Of a stretch of 42,496 bases of DNA, positions 33,801-41,593 are shown one piece after another. Numbering within the stretch: the stretch's first letter is position 1; each line of letters opens with the position of its first letter. Source of the DNA: Betaproteobacteria bacterium (lineage in GTDB: Bacteria > Pseudomonadota > Gammaproteobacteria > Burkholderiales > SG8-39); assembly GCA_947479645.1 (NCBI GenBank), contig CANKAJ010000027.1, positions 1-42,496 on the forward strand. The letters are read 5' to 3'. The position numbers and the translations under genes were made by a program. The notes below the pieces were generated by a model. It was given only the letters and a program-made list of their open reading frames with translations, made no database searches and was not told the DNA's origin.

Positions 33801-34349
33801 TTATTCTTCGTCGATTCCCAGTGCGACCAGGAATCGCGACACCATGTTGTAGCTGGCAATCACGCCGACGATCTCGGCGATCTGCTGGTTGCCAGGCAGG
33901 ACCGCTTTGATGGCGGCGAAGGTGGCGTCACTGACTTTGACATTGCGCGTCATTTCCACGGTCAGCTGAATGGCGGCGCGCTCCGAGGCATCAAACAGGC
34001 CGGCGGGCAGCGAGCTGACATCGGTGCCGGAGTTTGCCAGCAGACTCAGGGCCTGCAACTGTGCCTCGCTTGCGCCGGCGGCAGCCAGCAGCGGCTTGTG
34101 GTGCTTCCATTCGTAGTCGGCGCCATTCAGTATGGCCACGACGCAGATGGCCAGTTCGCGCAACTTCGCCGACAGTGTCAGTGCCGTTCGGACTTCCAGC
34201 AGATGCGCGTTCCAGCCCCTGGCAAATGGTGGGCTGTTCAGCAGCATGCGGTCCAGTTCGAGCAGCGTGCCGCCGCGGCGATTGCGAATGGCGGAGACGA
34301 GTTCACGGGGTTCGGTCAGGTCCTGCGGCAGGTAGGGGATGCGTGGCAT
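33801..34349 (-). CDS. Carboxymuconolactone decarboxylase family protein
   Basis: A 182-residue helical protein of the CMD/AhpD-like superfamily. Its core contains LRELAICVVAILNGADYEWKHH, followed by the AGASEAQLQAL helix and a C-terminal EIVGVIASYNMVSRFLVALGI. The single Cys in this core and the absence of CxxC argue against AhpD-type peroxidase activity. Related proteins are found in catabolic clusters, where they act as decarboxylases or remain uncharacterised. It follows the HOT-like dehydrogenase on the same strand after 60 bases, so the two are probably co-transcribed. Confidence 0.83.
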   Translation of the reverse strand: MPRIPYLPQDLTEPRELVSAIRNRRGGTLLELDRMLLNSPPFARGWNAHLLEVRTALTLSAKLRELAICVVAILNGADYEWKHHKPLLAAAGASEAQLQALSLLANSGTDVSSLPAGLFDASERAAIQLTVEMTRNVKVSDATFAAIKAVLPGNQQIAEIVGVIASYNMVSRFLVALGIDEE

Positions 34350-34409
34350 GGGCGTGCTCTCTGGTGATTGCGATGGAAATCAATGTGATGGCGGGTGCTG
34401 CCTTGAAAG

Positions 34410-35720
34410 CTACCAATAGCGCAGTGTGCCGCGAAACAGGTCGCTCAAATCGGTGCGTGTGACTTCCCGCGCCGCATTCGTGATCAGGCGCTGCTGGGCC
34501 CAGGCGCCTGCAGTGAGTGCATCAACATCGGCTTCGCCGTAACCCACAGCGCTGGTGCCGTTGGGAATGCCGGCGGCTTTCATCATGCTGATGAGCTGGC
34601 GTGCCAGGACTTCTCCGGCGTCTTCGAGCGCCGCGTCGCGCACGTCAGCGCCCAGGCACTGCGCGCCATGCAGATGACGTTCCGGGCAGGCCGGGGCATT
34701 GAAGCGAAATACCGCCGGCGCGTTGACGATCACCGACATGCCGTGCGGCACCATGGGTTCGTGCTGCGGATAGCCCTCGGCGCGGAAATTGCGCACCAGG
34801 CCGGCCACCGAATAGGACATGCCATGCGGTACGTGGCAGCCGGCATTGCCAAAGGCGATGCCGGCAAGCGTTGCGGCATACATCATGTTGTCGCGCGCCT
34901 CGTGGTCACTGGCGTCGCTGACGGCGCGCTGCAAATATTGGCCAAGCAGTTTCAGGGCGGCTTCACAGCCCAAGTCGCTCCACGGATTGGCGCCCTGTCC
35001 GGACGGGCGCAGCGTCGGGTTGGCAGGGCGCGCGCGTCGGGTATAGGGCCGCGCAGTGTAGGACTCCAGCGCATGCGAGAGCACATCAAAGCCGCTGGAG
35101 GCGACGACATTTCTGGGCAATGAATACGTGGTGAGCGGGTCGATCAGCGCCATGGAAGGCTTCAGGCGTTTGGATACGATGCCGGTCTTCACCTGCATGC
35201 TGAGCAGATCAAAGATGGCAATGCCGGTGCATTCCGAACCGGTGCCACAGGTCGTAGGGCAGGCGATGTGCGGTTGCAGGGGGCCGGGCACCGCGCGACC
35301 CGCGCCAATGGGTGCATTGACGTAATCCAGAAATGGCGCCGGGTGGCTGGCGTAGAGGCTGGCCGCCTTGCAGGTGTCAATGACCGAACCGCCGCCGACT
35401 GACACGTAGCCGTTGAATCCGCCTTCAGCGGCAAACCGTGCTGCAGCCAGAAAGGACTGATCGGTTGGCTCGACCTTCACTTCGTCATAAAGAACGACAT
35501 CAATGCCAGCAGCCTTCAGTGATGCGCTGACCTGGGCAACGCAGGGCAGGGCGGTCAGACGCTTGTCCGTGAACAGCGCCACTCGCGTCATCCCCAGCCC
35601 CTGGGCATGCGAGCCTGCTTCGGTCAGTACGCCGGAACCGAAGGTGATGCTGGAGATATCAACCGAGAATGCGTTGTCGCCATTCTCGGTGGGTGCATAG
35701 TAATGATGGCAGCAGGACAT
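34410..35720 (-). CDS. Iron-containing alcohol dehydrogenase, hydroxyacid-oxoacid transhydrogenase-like
   Basis: A 436-residue member of the iron-dependent ADH superfamily with all family features present: [15 protein letters not shown] dinucleotide loop, [15 protein letters not shown], the metal-binding [17 protein letters not shown], and the His-containing [12 protein letters not shown] and [10 protein letters not shown]. The starting segment ([20 protein letters not shown]) and overall length resemble mitochondrial hydroxyacid-oxoacid transhydrogenase (ADHFE1/HOT) and its bacterial relatives. HOT couples oxidation of a 4-hydroxyacid to reduction of 2-oxoglutarate. An alternative is a general NAD-dependent alcohol dehydrogenase. 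It contrasts with the ligand-less homologue at 2545. It lies between a small Lys-rich protein gene and a CMD-family gene. Confidence 0.86.
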   Translation of the reverse strand: MSCCHHYYAPTENGDNAFSVDISSITFGSGVLTEAGSHAQGLGMTRVALFTDKRLTALPCVAQVSASLKAAGIDVVLYDEVKVEPTDQSFLAAARFAAEGGFNGYVSVGGGSVIDTCKAASLYASHPAPFLDYVNAPIGAGRAVPGPLQPHIACPTTCGTGSECTGIAIFDLLSMQVKTGIVSKRLKPSMALIDPLTTYSLPRNVVASSGFDVLSHALESYTARPYTRRARPANPTLRPSGQGANPWSDLGCEAALKLLGQYLQRAVSDASDHEARDNMMYAATLAGIAFGNAGCHVPHGMSYSVAGLVRNFRAEGYPQHEPMVPHGMSVIVNAPAVFRFNAPACPERHLHGAQCLGADVRDAALEDAGEVLARQLISMMKAAGIPNGTSAVGYGEADVDALTAGAWAQQRLITNAAREVTRTDLSDLFRGTLRYW

Positions 35721-35761
35721 GCGCCGGCAATTCCGCGTGTCGCGAGGTGACGGGCCAGGGG

Positions 35762-35968
35762 TCAGGGTGCTTTGGGTTCGTCCCCGGGGGCCTGCGGGGC
35801 GGCTTGACCTTCGCTTGAATTGACTTCAGGAGTTGCCCCGGCGTTTTCATCGGTATTGACCTCGCCATCTTCCTTGGCACCGACTTTCTTCAGCCGCTTT
35901 TCTTCCTTTTTCTGCTTCTTGGCGAGTTCTTTCTGGCGCTTCTGGAATGAGTAATTGGGTTTGGCCAT
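35762..35968 (-). CDS. Small charged protein of unknown function
   Basis: A 68-residue protein. The first half is very basic and helical ([22 protein letters not shown]), probably a coiled coil or nucleic-acid-binding helix. The second half is acidic, Pro/Ala-rich and disordered. The [18 protein letters not shown] start is, from memory, conserved in betaproteobacterial hypothetical proteins. It lies 41 bases before the transhydrogenase-like gene on the same strand. Function unknown. Confidence 0.7.
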   Translation of the reverse strand: MAKPNYSFQKRQKELAKKQKKEEKRLKKVGAKEDGEVNTDENAGATPEVNSSEGQAAPQAPGDEPKAP

Positions 35969-36072
35969 GAATGTCCTAAATATCCTTATAAAGTTGCATA
36001 ACGATCATTATTTCGTCGTCAGATACCCCGAGGGTAAGGCAATTCCGGTCAGAATGCACCACAATGTCCGAA

Positions 36073-36594
36073 TCAGTCCTCCGCAACCGCTTTATATTCG
36101 AAGCGTTTCACTTTTTCCATGTTGGTCCCTTCAATGCGGATCAGGCGTGTCGGGCCGTCGCGTCGGGGTGAGTGCAGATCGCCTTCGTTGTACAGGCGCA
36201 GCATGCCCGGTTTGAGCGTGTAGGTTCGGCTGGAGCGCACCTTGCCGGGTTTGTCGGCGCTGGCCGGCTCGATCTTTTCCCAGTCCGTCATGTGGGTTTC
36301 CCCGCGCCCCTGGCCATAGATTGCCCAGGAGTGGGCATGGTCGTGTGGCTGGCTGGCCTTGGGGCCATGGTAGACATGGGCAAGTATGCAGAAGCCCAGT
36401 TCCGGATCCTCATACAACATGTGGCGCTCGGCGGTGTCATCGCGCAGGTGCGCGGCGATGAAGTTGTCGTCCTTGAGCACGTCGGCCAATAGCGCGCAGA
36501 TTTGCCGGCGGCCTTTCGGACCGGGGTCGGCCTTCAAGGCATCATGGCAGGCATTGGCGAATTGCTGGAGAGGGCTGGTCGCGGCAGAAGTCAT
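36073..36594 (-). CDS. Cupin-fold protein (cysteine dioxygenase-like)
   Basis: A 173-residue protein. HDHAHSW (His84, His86, His88) with a downstream GRGET Glu forms a cupin metal-binding motif, and LHSPRRDGPTRLIRIEG supplies the second-motif His. The arrangement resembles small cysteine-dioxygenase-type cupins, but the substrate cannot be told. AAGGAT precedes the ATG at 36594; the frame is open 16 codons further upstream. The YkgJ-type gene lies 110 bases upstream on the same strand. Confidence 0.82.
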   Translation of the reverse strand: MTSAATSPLQQFANACHDALKADPGPKGRRQICALLADVLKDDNFIAAHLRDDTAERHMLYEDPELGFCILAHVYHGPKASQPHDHAHSWAIYGQGRGETHMTDWEKIEPASADKPGKVRSSRTYTLKPGMLRLYNEGDLHSPRRDGPTRLIRIEGTNMEKVKRFEYKAVAED

Positions 36595-36704
36595 GGCGGA
36601 TCCTTCCGTGGAATGTGTGGCCAGCCGGATTCTGGCACACATTCGCTCCGCAAGAGACTGGCCCGGGTGGGCGATCCGGTGTTGATTCCGGAAGCGGAAC
36701 TATC

Positions 36705-37061
36705 CTACGCGCTCGGCACAAACTCCGGATCGTCCTGGTGGTCGCGCTCGAACTTGATGAAACTGTAATAGCCGCAGGTATTGCCATTGGGATAGGATCG
36801 GCAAACGTGCGGACGCGCCTTGTAGACGGTGCAGCGGCGTTCCTCCTGGTCGAAGAACACGCACATCGACTTGTAGATGTGATCCTTGCGATGGCGCAGC
36901 ACCTGATAGCCGTCGGGAACGATCTTGAGATAACGCTGGCTGAAAGCCGCTTCCGGCATATCGAAATGCTTGGCCAGGCGCCGCGCATCGTTGGCGGTGA
37001 CTTCGATGTGGTCGTAGCTGCAGCAATAGCCGGGGCATTTGGAACAGTCGTAACGGGGCAT
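36705..37061 (-). CDS. YkgJ family cysteine cluster protein
   Basis: A 118-residue protein with the CxxC-x3-CC pattern (CSKCPGYCCSY, Cys6, 9, 13, 14) and later Cys in MCVFFD, RRCTVYKARPHVCRSYP and GNTCGYY. This pattern marks the YkgJ/UPF0153 family, thought to bind zinc or an iron-sulfur centre; the role is not established. The protein is complete and of usual length. Confidence 0.87.
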   Translation of the reverse strand: MPRYDCSKCPGYCCSYDHIEVTANDARRLAKHFDMPEAAFSQRYLKIVPDGYQVLRHRKDHIYKSMCVFFDQEERRCTVYKARPHVCRSYPNGNTCGYYSFIKFERDHQDDPEFVPSA

Positions 37062-37293
37062 GAGTTTGGCTTGCGATGTAATGGACAGGCGCGTTTATAG
37101 CAGACCTGTCACCGGCTGAATACCCCGTGAGCACAAATGGTGCACGCCGTGGATGCAATGAACGGTAGCATTGGGGGGGGGCGGCGGCTCAGACGTCCGT
37201 TTTTTTGCCGAGATGCGTTTGTTCATCGAGGCTCGATTTCACCGGGGGCCGGTTCTGAATCATCGCCCCCTCAAACTTGATAAGCCTGGTCTG

Positions 37294-38208
37294 ATGGAAG
37301 ACAAAAAACGTACTCACTATCTGCTGCCCTATGTGTTGCTGACCCTGTCCAGTCTGTTCTGGGCAGGCAACTGGGTGACCGGACGGGCGTTGCGCGATGC
37401 ATTTGGTCCGTTGGCCTTGTCATTCTGGCGTTGGTTCATTGCGGCGGCGGTGCTCGCGCCTTTTGTGTGGCCGGCAGCGCGGGCGCAGTGGCCGGTCATT
37501 CGCCGGCATTGGAAGCCGGTGGCGACACTTTCGTTGTGCAGCGTCGTGTTGTTTCAATCCTTCGTCTATGTCGGGCTGCGCTCCACCACGGCCATCAACG
37601 CAGTGTTGCTGAACTCCTGCATTCCGCTGGCGATCATGGGTTGCGCCTGGGTCGTCGATCGCGAACGCGCCACGCTGCGGCAGATGTTGGGCATGGCCTT
37701 GTCGTTTGCCGGGATACTGGTGATCGTGGCTCGCGGCGATGTGGCCCGACTGGCCGATATCGGCTTCAACAGCGGCGATTTTTGGATTCTCGCGGCCATG
37801 CCGGTGTGGGCCATGTACTCGGTTCTGCTCAAGCGAAAACCGGCGGAGTTGAGCGGCATGACGCTGGTATTCATTTTGTCAGTGATGGGGCTGTTCGTTC
37901 TGGCGCCGGCCTATGTCGTGGAGATGCTGTGGATTCCACAGCGCGTGCCGGCATTGGAGGCGGTAGCCGGCGTGGTCTACATCGGTTTGTTCGCGTCGGT
38001 GGCGGCACTGGCCTGCTGGAATGCCGGCGTGGCCAGGGTGGGAGCCAACATTGCGGGATTCACGGTGCACTTGCTGCCGTTGTTCGGCACGCTGCTCGCC
38101 ATTTTCTTCCTGGGCGAGTCGCTGCATATGTTTCACGTCGTGGGCTTTGCCGGCATTCTTGCCGGCGTGGCACTGGCGACGCTGTCCAGGCGAAAAAATG
38201 GCGGATAG
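37294..38208 (+). CDS. EamA-type (DMT superfamily) transporter
   Basis: A 304-residue protein with about ten membrane helices in two EamA repeats. Repeat 1 has LSSLFWAGNWVTGRAL and LSFWRWFIAAAVLAPF, and repeat 2 begins near FWILAAMPVWAMYSVLLKR. Members export amino acids, nucleotides or other metabolites, or serve as permeases. Substrate unknown. ATG 37294 (MEDKKRTHYLLPYVLL) places a short charged N-terminus before helix 1; the frame is open back to 37171 but those residues do not fit the family. The gene stands alone on the plus strand. Confidence 0.9.
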   Translation: MEDKKRTHYLLPYVLLTLSSLFWAGNWVTGRALRDAFGPLALSFWRWFIAAAVLAPFVWPAARAQWPVIRRHWKPVATLSLCSVVLFQSFVYVGLRSTTAINAVLLNSCIPLAIMGCAWVVDRERATLRQMLGMALSFAGILVIVARGDVARLADIGFNSGDFWILAAMPVWAMYSVLLKRKPAELSGMTLVFILSVMGLFVLAPAYVVEMLWIPQRVPALEAVAGVVYIGLFASVAALACWNAGVARVGANIAGFTVHLLPLFGTLLAIFFLGESLHMFHVVGFAGILAGVALATLSRRKNGG

Positions 38209-38263
38209 GTATTGATATTATTTATTCGCTATTATCTATACTTAATTGGTCTGAGTATCTATT

Positions 38264-38286
38264 TCGATAATAATAGAAATTATCGA
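38264..38286. repeat. Perfect 8-bp inverted repeat between convergent genes
   Basis: Arms TCGATAAT and ATTATCGA with a 7-base spacer lie in the AT-rich gap between the EamA and Bug genes. It is too AT-rich for a strong terminator; it may be a binding site or a weak bidirectional stop. Confidence 0.6.
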
Positions 38287-38319
38287 CAGTGATGGCCTGG
38301 AGCGGCGATTGCCACCACC

Positions 38320-39339
38320 TCATTCGCTCAGCTTCAGTCCGGTGGCCTTGAGTACCGTGCCCGTTTTATCCAGGCCGGCCAGGATGGTGGCGCGGAATTG
38401 CTCCGGCGTACTGGTCATCGGGTCCGAGCCGTTCTTCAGCAGCGCCGCCTGAATCTCCGGCAGGTTGATGACCCGGGTGATGCCCTGGTTGAGCGCATTT
38501 ACCAGTGATGCCGGCATATTGCCCGGGCCGACGATGCCGAACCAGCCGGCGTAGTCGTAGCCCGGCAGGCCGGCTTCATTGAGCGTGATGAATTCCGGTG
38601 CCGAGGGCACGCGGCCGCTCGAGGTCACGCCGATCAGCTTGATCTTGCCGCTCCTGACATGCGGAGTCAGCGCCGTCACGCTGCCGATGAGCACCGGCAG
38701 GCGACCGGCCAGCGTGTCGATGATGGCCTGGCCGGTGCCCTTGTAGGGAATGACGGTCATCTTGAAGCCGGCGATGTGCTGCATCAACTCGCCGTTGAGA
38801 TGGGGCGAGGAGCCGATGCCCGGCACGCCGTAACTGAGTTCGCCCGGATGCGCCTTGGCGTAGGCGATCAATTCCTTGAGGTTGCCGTAAGCCTGGCCCG
38901 TCGCCGCGCCGACCGCCAGCGTAGACAGGGTCATGGGGCTGATGGGGGTGAGTGCCTTGCGCACATCCCAGGTCACCGGGGCGGCGAAGGCGGCATTGAT
39001 GTAGCTGCTGCTGGAGGAGACCAGCAGTGTGTAGCCGTCCGCTGGCGCCTTCATCGTGATTTCCATGGCGAGTATGCCGCCAACGCCCGTGGCGATGTTC
39101 TCGGAATTGAAAGGTGTGCTCCATTGTTCGCCCAGCTTGCCGAATATCAGTCGGCCGAGGAAATCGGCGCCGCCGCCCGGCGTGGAACTGATGATGACGC
39201 GCACCGGCTTGGCCGGATAGTTGCCCGGCAGGCCCGATGGCTTCTGCTGTGCCTGCGCCAGGGCCGCGAAGCCAACGCAAGCGGCGAGGGCGGCGGACAC
39301 GAACAGCCTCCTGGCGGACTGGGGAATGCATGCGGTCAT
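38320..39339 (-). CDS. Bug/TctC-family periplasmic solute-binding protein
   Basis: A 339-residue receptor. The signal peptide runs to about residue 30 (LFVSAALAACVGFAALAQAQ), followed by YPAKPVRVIISSTPGGGAD, the DGYTLLVSSSSSY segment and VIPYKGTGQAIID, as in other Bug proteins. It would bind a small carboxylate or similar ligand in the periplasm. No transporter subunits lie nearby. It is transcribed alone, with an AT-rich upstream region (39340-39530) that separates it from the DODA gene. Confidence 0.93.
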   Translation of the reverse strand: MTACIPQSARRLFVSAALAACVGFAALAQAQQKPSGLPGNYPAKPVRVIISSTPGGGADFLGRLIFGKLGEQWSTPFNSENIATGVGGILAMEITMKAPADGYTLLVSSSSSYINAAFAAPVTWDVRKALTPISPMTLSTLAVGAATGQAYGNLKELIAYAKAHPGELSYGVPGIGSSPHLNGELMQHIAGFKMTVIPYKGTGQAIIDTLAGRLPVLIGSVTALTPHVRSGKIKLIGVTSSGRVPSAPEFITLNEAGLPGYDYAGWFGIVGPGNMPASLVNALNQGITRVINLPEIQAALLKNGSDPMTSTPEQFRATILAGLDKTGTVLKATGLKLSE

Positions 39340-39476
39340 TTCATTCTCCTCGATGAAGCGCCGGCAGGCGCGAGCGCGATTGTGTCGCGCCCGGACCGAC
39401 TCGTCGAGAATTTTTCAGCCGCCTGGACAGTAAAGTGATGCTGTCAGTGATACTAATACTTGCGAAATCAATTACT

Positions 39477-39530
39477 AAAATATAGCAAATATTTTAAAAC
39501 GATCATAATGTCAATTGGTCGAATTGGTCG
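39477..39530. repeat. AT-rich inverted repeat and 9-bp direct repeat
   Basis: AAAATAT and ATATTTT (39477-39495, 5-base spacer) are followed by two copies of AATTGGTCG (39513 and 39522) that end at the DODA stop codon. It may be promoter or terminator DNA for the Bug gene; no function is shown. Confidence 0.45.
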
Positions 39531-40322
39531 TTATCGGAACGCCCACGCATCCATGGCCAGTGCCTGCAGTGCGATTTCCTGATACAGCAGTTCAGGCTGA
39601 AAGCCCTGTCCTGCTGCGCCCAGTGCGACGAACAGCGGCAGGAAATGTTCTTCGCTCGGATGTGCGCGCGCCGCATGCGGTGCGAGACGCCGGTAATCGG
39701 TCAGCGCATCGGTGTCTTTGGCGCGGATGCGTTCGCCCACCCAGTGTTGGAACTCGGCGACGTAGGCATACGGCTGGCCGTGCGCGCCCGAGCGCATCGC
39801 GGCAAAGCCTTCGCGCAGGTTGTGCGTCATGTGGCCGGAGCCGATGATGAGTATGCCTTCGTCAGCGAGCGGGGCCAGCGCCTGTCCCAGCGCGAGATGG
39901 TGTTTCGCGCCGAGTCCGGTCTGGACCGACAGCTGCACCACCGGCACGTCCGCGTCCGGGTACATATGCAGCAATGGTGTCCACGCGCCGTGGTCCAGGC
40001 CGCGCGTGCCGTCGATACCTGCGCATTGCTGCTGCGCCTTCAGCAGATCGCGCACGCGCCGCGCCAGTTCGGGTGAACCCGGTGCGTTGTAGCGGATGCG
40101 ATAGAGCTCCTCGGGAAAGCCGGAGAAGTCGTGAATGGTTTCCGGCTTCTCCGCACCGGTCAGCATGGGAATCTCGGTTTCCCAGTGTGCCGAAGCCATG
40201 AGTATGGCTTTCGGCCGCGGCAGCGCATCGGCAAACTATTTCCATGCCACGCCGGCACCGTCGGCATCGAGCGCGGTCATCGGCGAGCCGTGTGAGACGA
40301 AGACGGTGGGCAGGTGCTTCAT
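39531..40322 (-). pseudogene. DODA-type (LigB superfamily) extradiol dioxygenase interrupted by an in-frame amber codon
   Basis: Reading from the ATG at 40322 gives MKHLPTVFVSHGSPMTAL and then, at codon 29 (40236-40238), TAG; the frame continues intact to the stop at 39531. The full frame is 263 codons, the usual length for 4,5-DOPA/extradiol ring-cleavage dioxygenases. His in SHGSP is a metal ligand and lies before the stop; SAHWE, GSGHMTHNL and HPSEEHFLP carry the others. A restart at the ATG at 40199 would give 222 residues without the first ligand, so the product is probably inactive. The gene is last in a DoxX-GST-DODA operon. A sequencing error or stop-codon suppression remains possible. 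Confidence 0.82.
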
Positions 40323-40354
40323 TGCAATTTCCTCTTGTGTGGTGATGCTGTGGG

Positions 40355-40963
40355 TTACTTGATCAGGCCCTCGGCCTTGAGCGCTTCCTGTACCTTCGGC
40401 CGGGCTTCGACGCGGGAGAAATACCCCTTTAATTCCGGATATTTTTCGAAGTCGATTTTGAAGTACATCGCCCAGCGCAACAGCGTGAACAGGTAAGCGT
40501 CGGCGACGGTGAACTGCTGTCCCATCAGGTAAGACTTGCCCTTGAGCTGGGCGTCGATCCAGGTCAGGCGCTTGTCGATCAACGCCAGCACCGTGGTCTT
40601 CCAGTCAGCTGGCATGGCCGGATTGAACATCGAGCCCACCGACTTGTGGATTTCGGTGCTGAGAAAATTCAGCCACTCCTGCAATTGCAGGCGCTCCATG
40701 CTGCCAGCGGCGGGTGCGAGCCCCGAGCCCGGCTTCTGGTCGGCGAGGTATTGCACGATGGCAGGGCCTTCGGTGAGGAGCAGGCCGTTGTCCAATTGCA
40801 GTGCCGGCACATAGCCCTTGCTGTTAATGGACGTAAAGTCAGCGCCGGTCTCGGTCTTCTTGGCGCGCAGATCGACTTTCTCCAGTTCGGCCGTGATGCC
40901 GGCCTCAAGCAGAACAATGTGGGGTGACAGCGAGCAGGCGCCGGGTGCGTAATAAAGTTTCAT
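40355..40963 (-). CDS. Glutathione S-transferase, beta-class-like
   Basis: A 202-residue protein. The thioredoxin-like domain (residues 1-80) has Cys10 in YYAPGACSLSPHI, as in bacterial beta-class GSTs, and the cis-Pro segment GYVPALQL, followed by LTEGPAIVQYLAD for glutathione contact. The helical domain has FTVADAYLFTLLRW. It conjugates or reduces electrophiles with glutathione in the cytoplasm. It lies 51 bases after the DoxX gene and 32 bases before the interrupted DODA gene, so it is part of one operon. The product is complete. Confidence 0.92.
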   Translation of the reverse strand: MKLYYAPGACSLSPHIVLLEAGITAELEKVDLRAKKTETGADFTSINSKGYVPALQLDNGLLLTEGPAIVQYLADQKPGSGLAPAAGSMERLQLQEWLNFLSTEIHKSVGSMFNPAMPADWKTTVLALIDKRLTWIDAQLKGKSYLMGQQFTVADAYLFTLLRWAMYFKIDFEKYPELKGYFSRVEARPKVQEALKAEGLIK

Positions 40964-41014
40964 GTCGATTTCCTGTTTTTGAGTGGGGATGGAGTCATCA
41001 TTATGAAATAGTTT

Positions 41015-41464
41015 TCAGGCAGCTTGCATCATGCGCTGGCGTGCCGGCCCGCTGCTGAAGATATTGGCGAGGGCGAACTTGCCGTCACCCAGCAGTGCCT
41101 GAGCCATGGCCGTGGTGGCGAGAAACAGCGGGTACTCCCAGCCGCCGCCCGGGCTGGTGAACAGCCAGCCATTGCCGGCATGCACCGACAAGGCGCCCAG
41201 CAGCACCGGCACCAGCGCCGCCGATACCCAGCGCGAATACACGCCCAGCAGGATCAGCACGCCGCCGGCCAGTTCAGCCGTGATGACGGCGTAGGCGAGC
41301 GGCCCGGGCAGGCCGATGGATTCAAAGAATTTCACCGTGCCGGCCGGTGTGAACACCATTACTTTCAATAGTCCGTGGGCGATGAACATCACGCCCAGTG
41401 AAACGCGCAGCACGAAGGCTGCATACGGTGCTGTGTTGCTGTCAATGCTGTGTTCTTTGCTCAT
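41015..41464 (-). CDS. DoxX family membrane protein
   Basis: A 149-residue protein with about four membrane helices. LRVSLGVMFIAHGLLKVMVF is the typical DoxX first helix, and GLPGPLAYAVITAELAGGVLILLG is the second block. DoxX proteins are small inner-membrane proteins linked to quinone or thiol-redox stress. GGAGAG precedes the ATG at 41464. It is first in the minus-strand DoxX-GST-DODA operon and divergent from the LysR gene, which probably controls it. Confidence 0.9.
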   Translation of the reverse strand: MSKEHSIDSNTAPYAAFVLRVSLGVMFIAHGLLKVMVFTPAGTVKFFESIGLPGPLAYAVITAELAGGVLILLGVYSRWVSAALVPVLLGALSVHAGNGWLFTSPGGGWEYPLFLATTAMAQALLGDGKFALANIFSSGPARQRMMQAA

Positions 41465-41593
41465 GTTTGCTCTCCGAATCAGGTTGGGTTGCGCCCATGT
41501 GGCGTAACCATGGGGCGTATTGTGATAGTTGTCCAATGAAGGATAAACAGGTTAAATGGCAATACATTGTTGCGAGAAATGGGATAAATAATC
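41465..41593. promoter_or_regulatory. Divergent promoter region between DoxX and LysR genes
   Basis: These 129 bases hold the promoters of both divergent units and probably the LysR binding site. I could not single out one T-N11-A operator with confidence. Confidence 0.45.
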
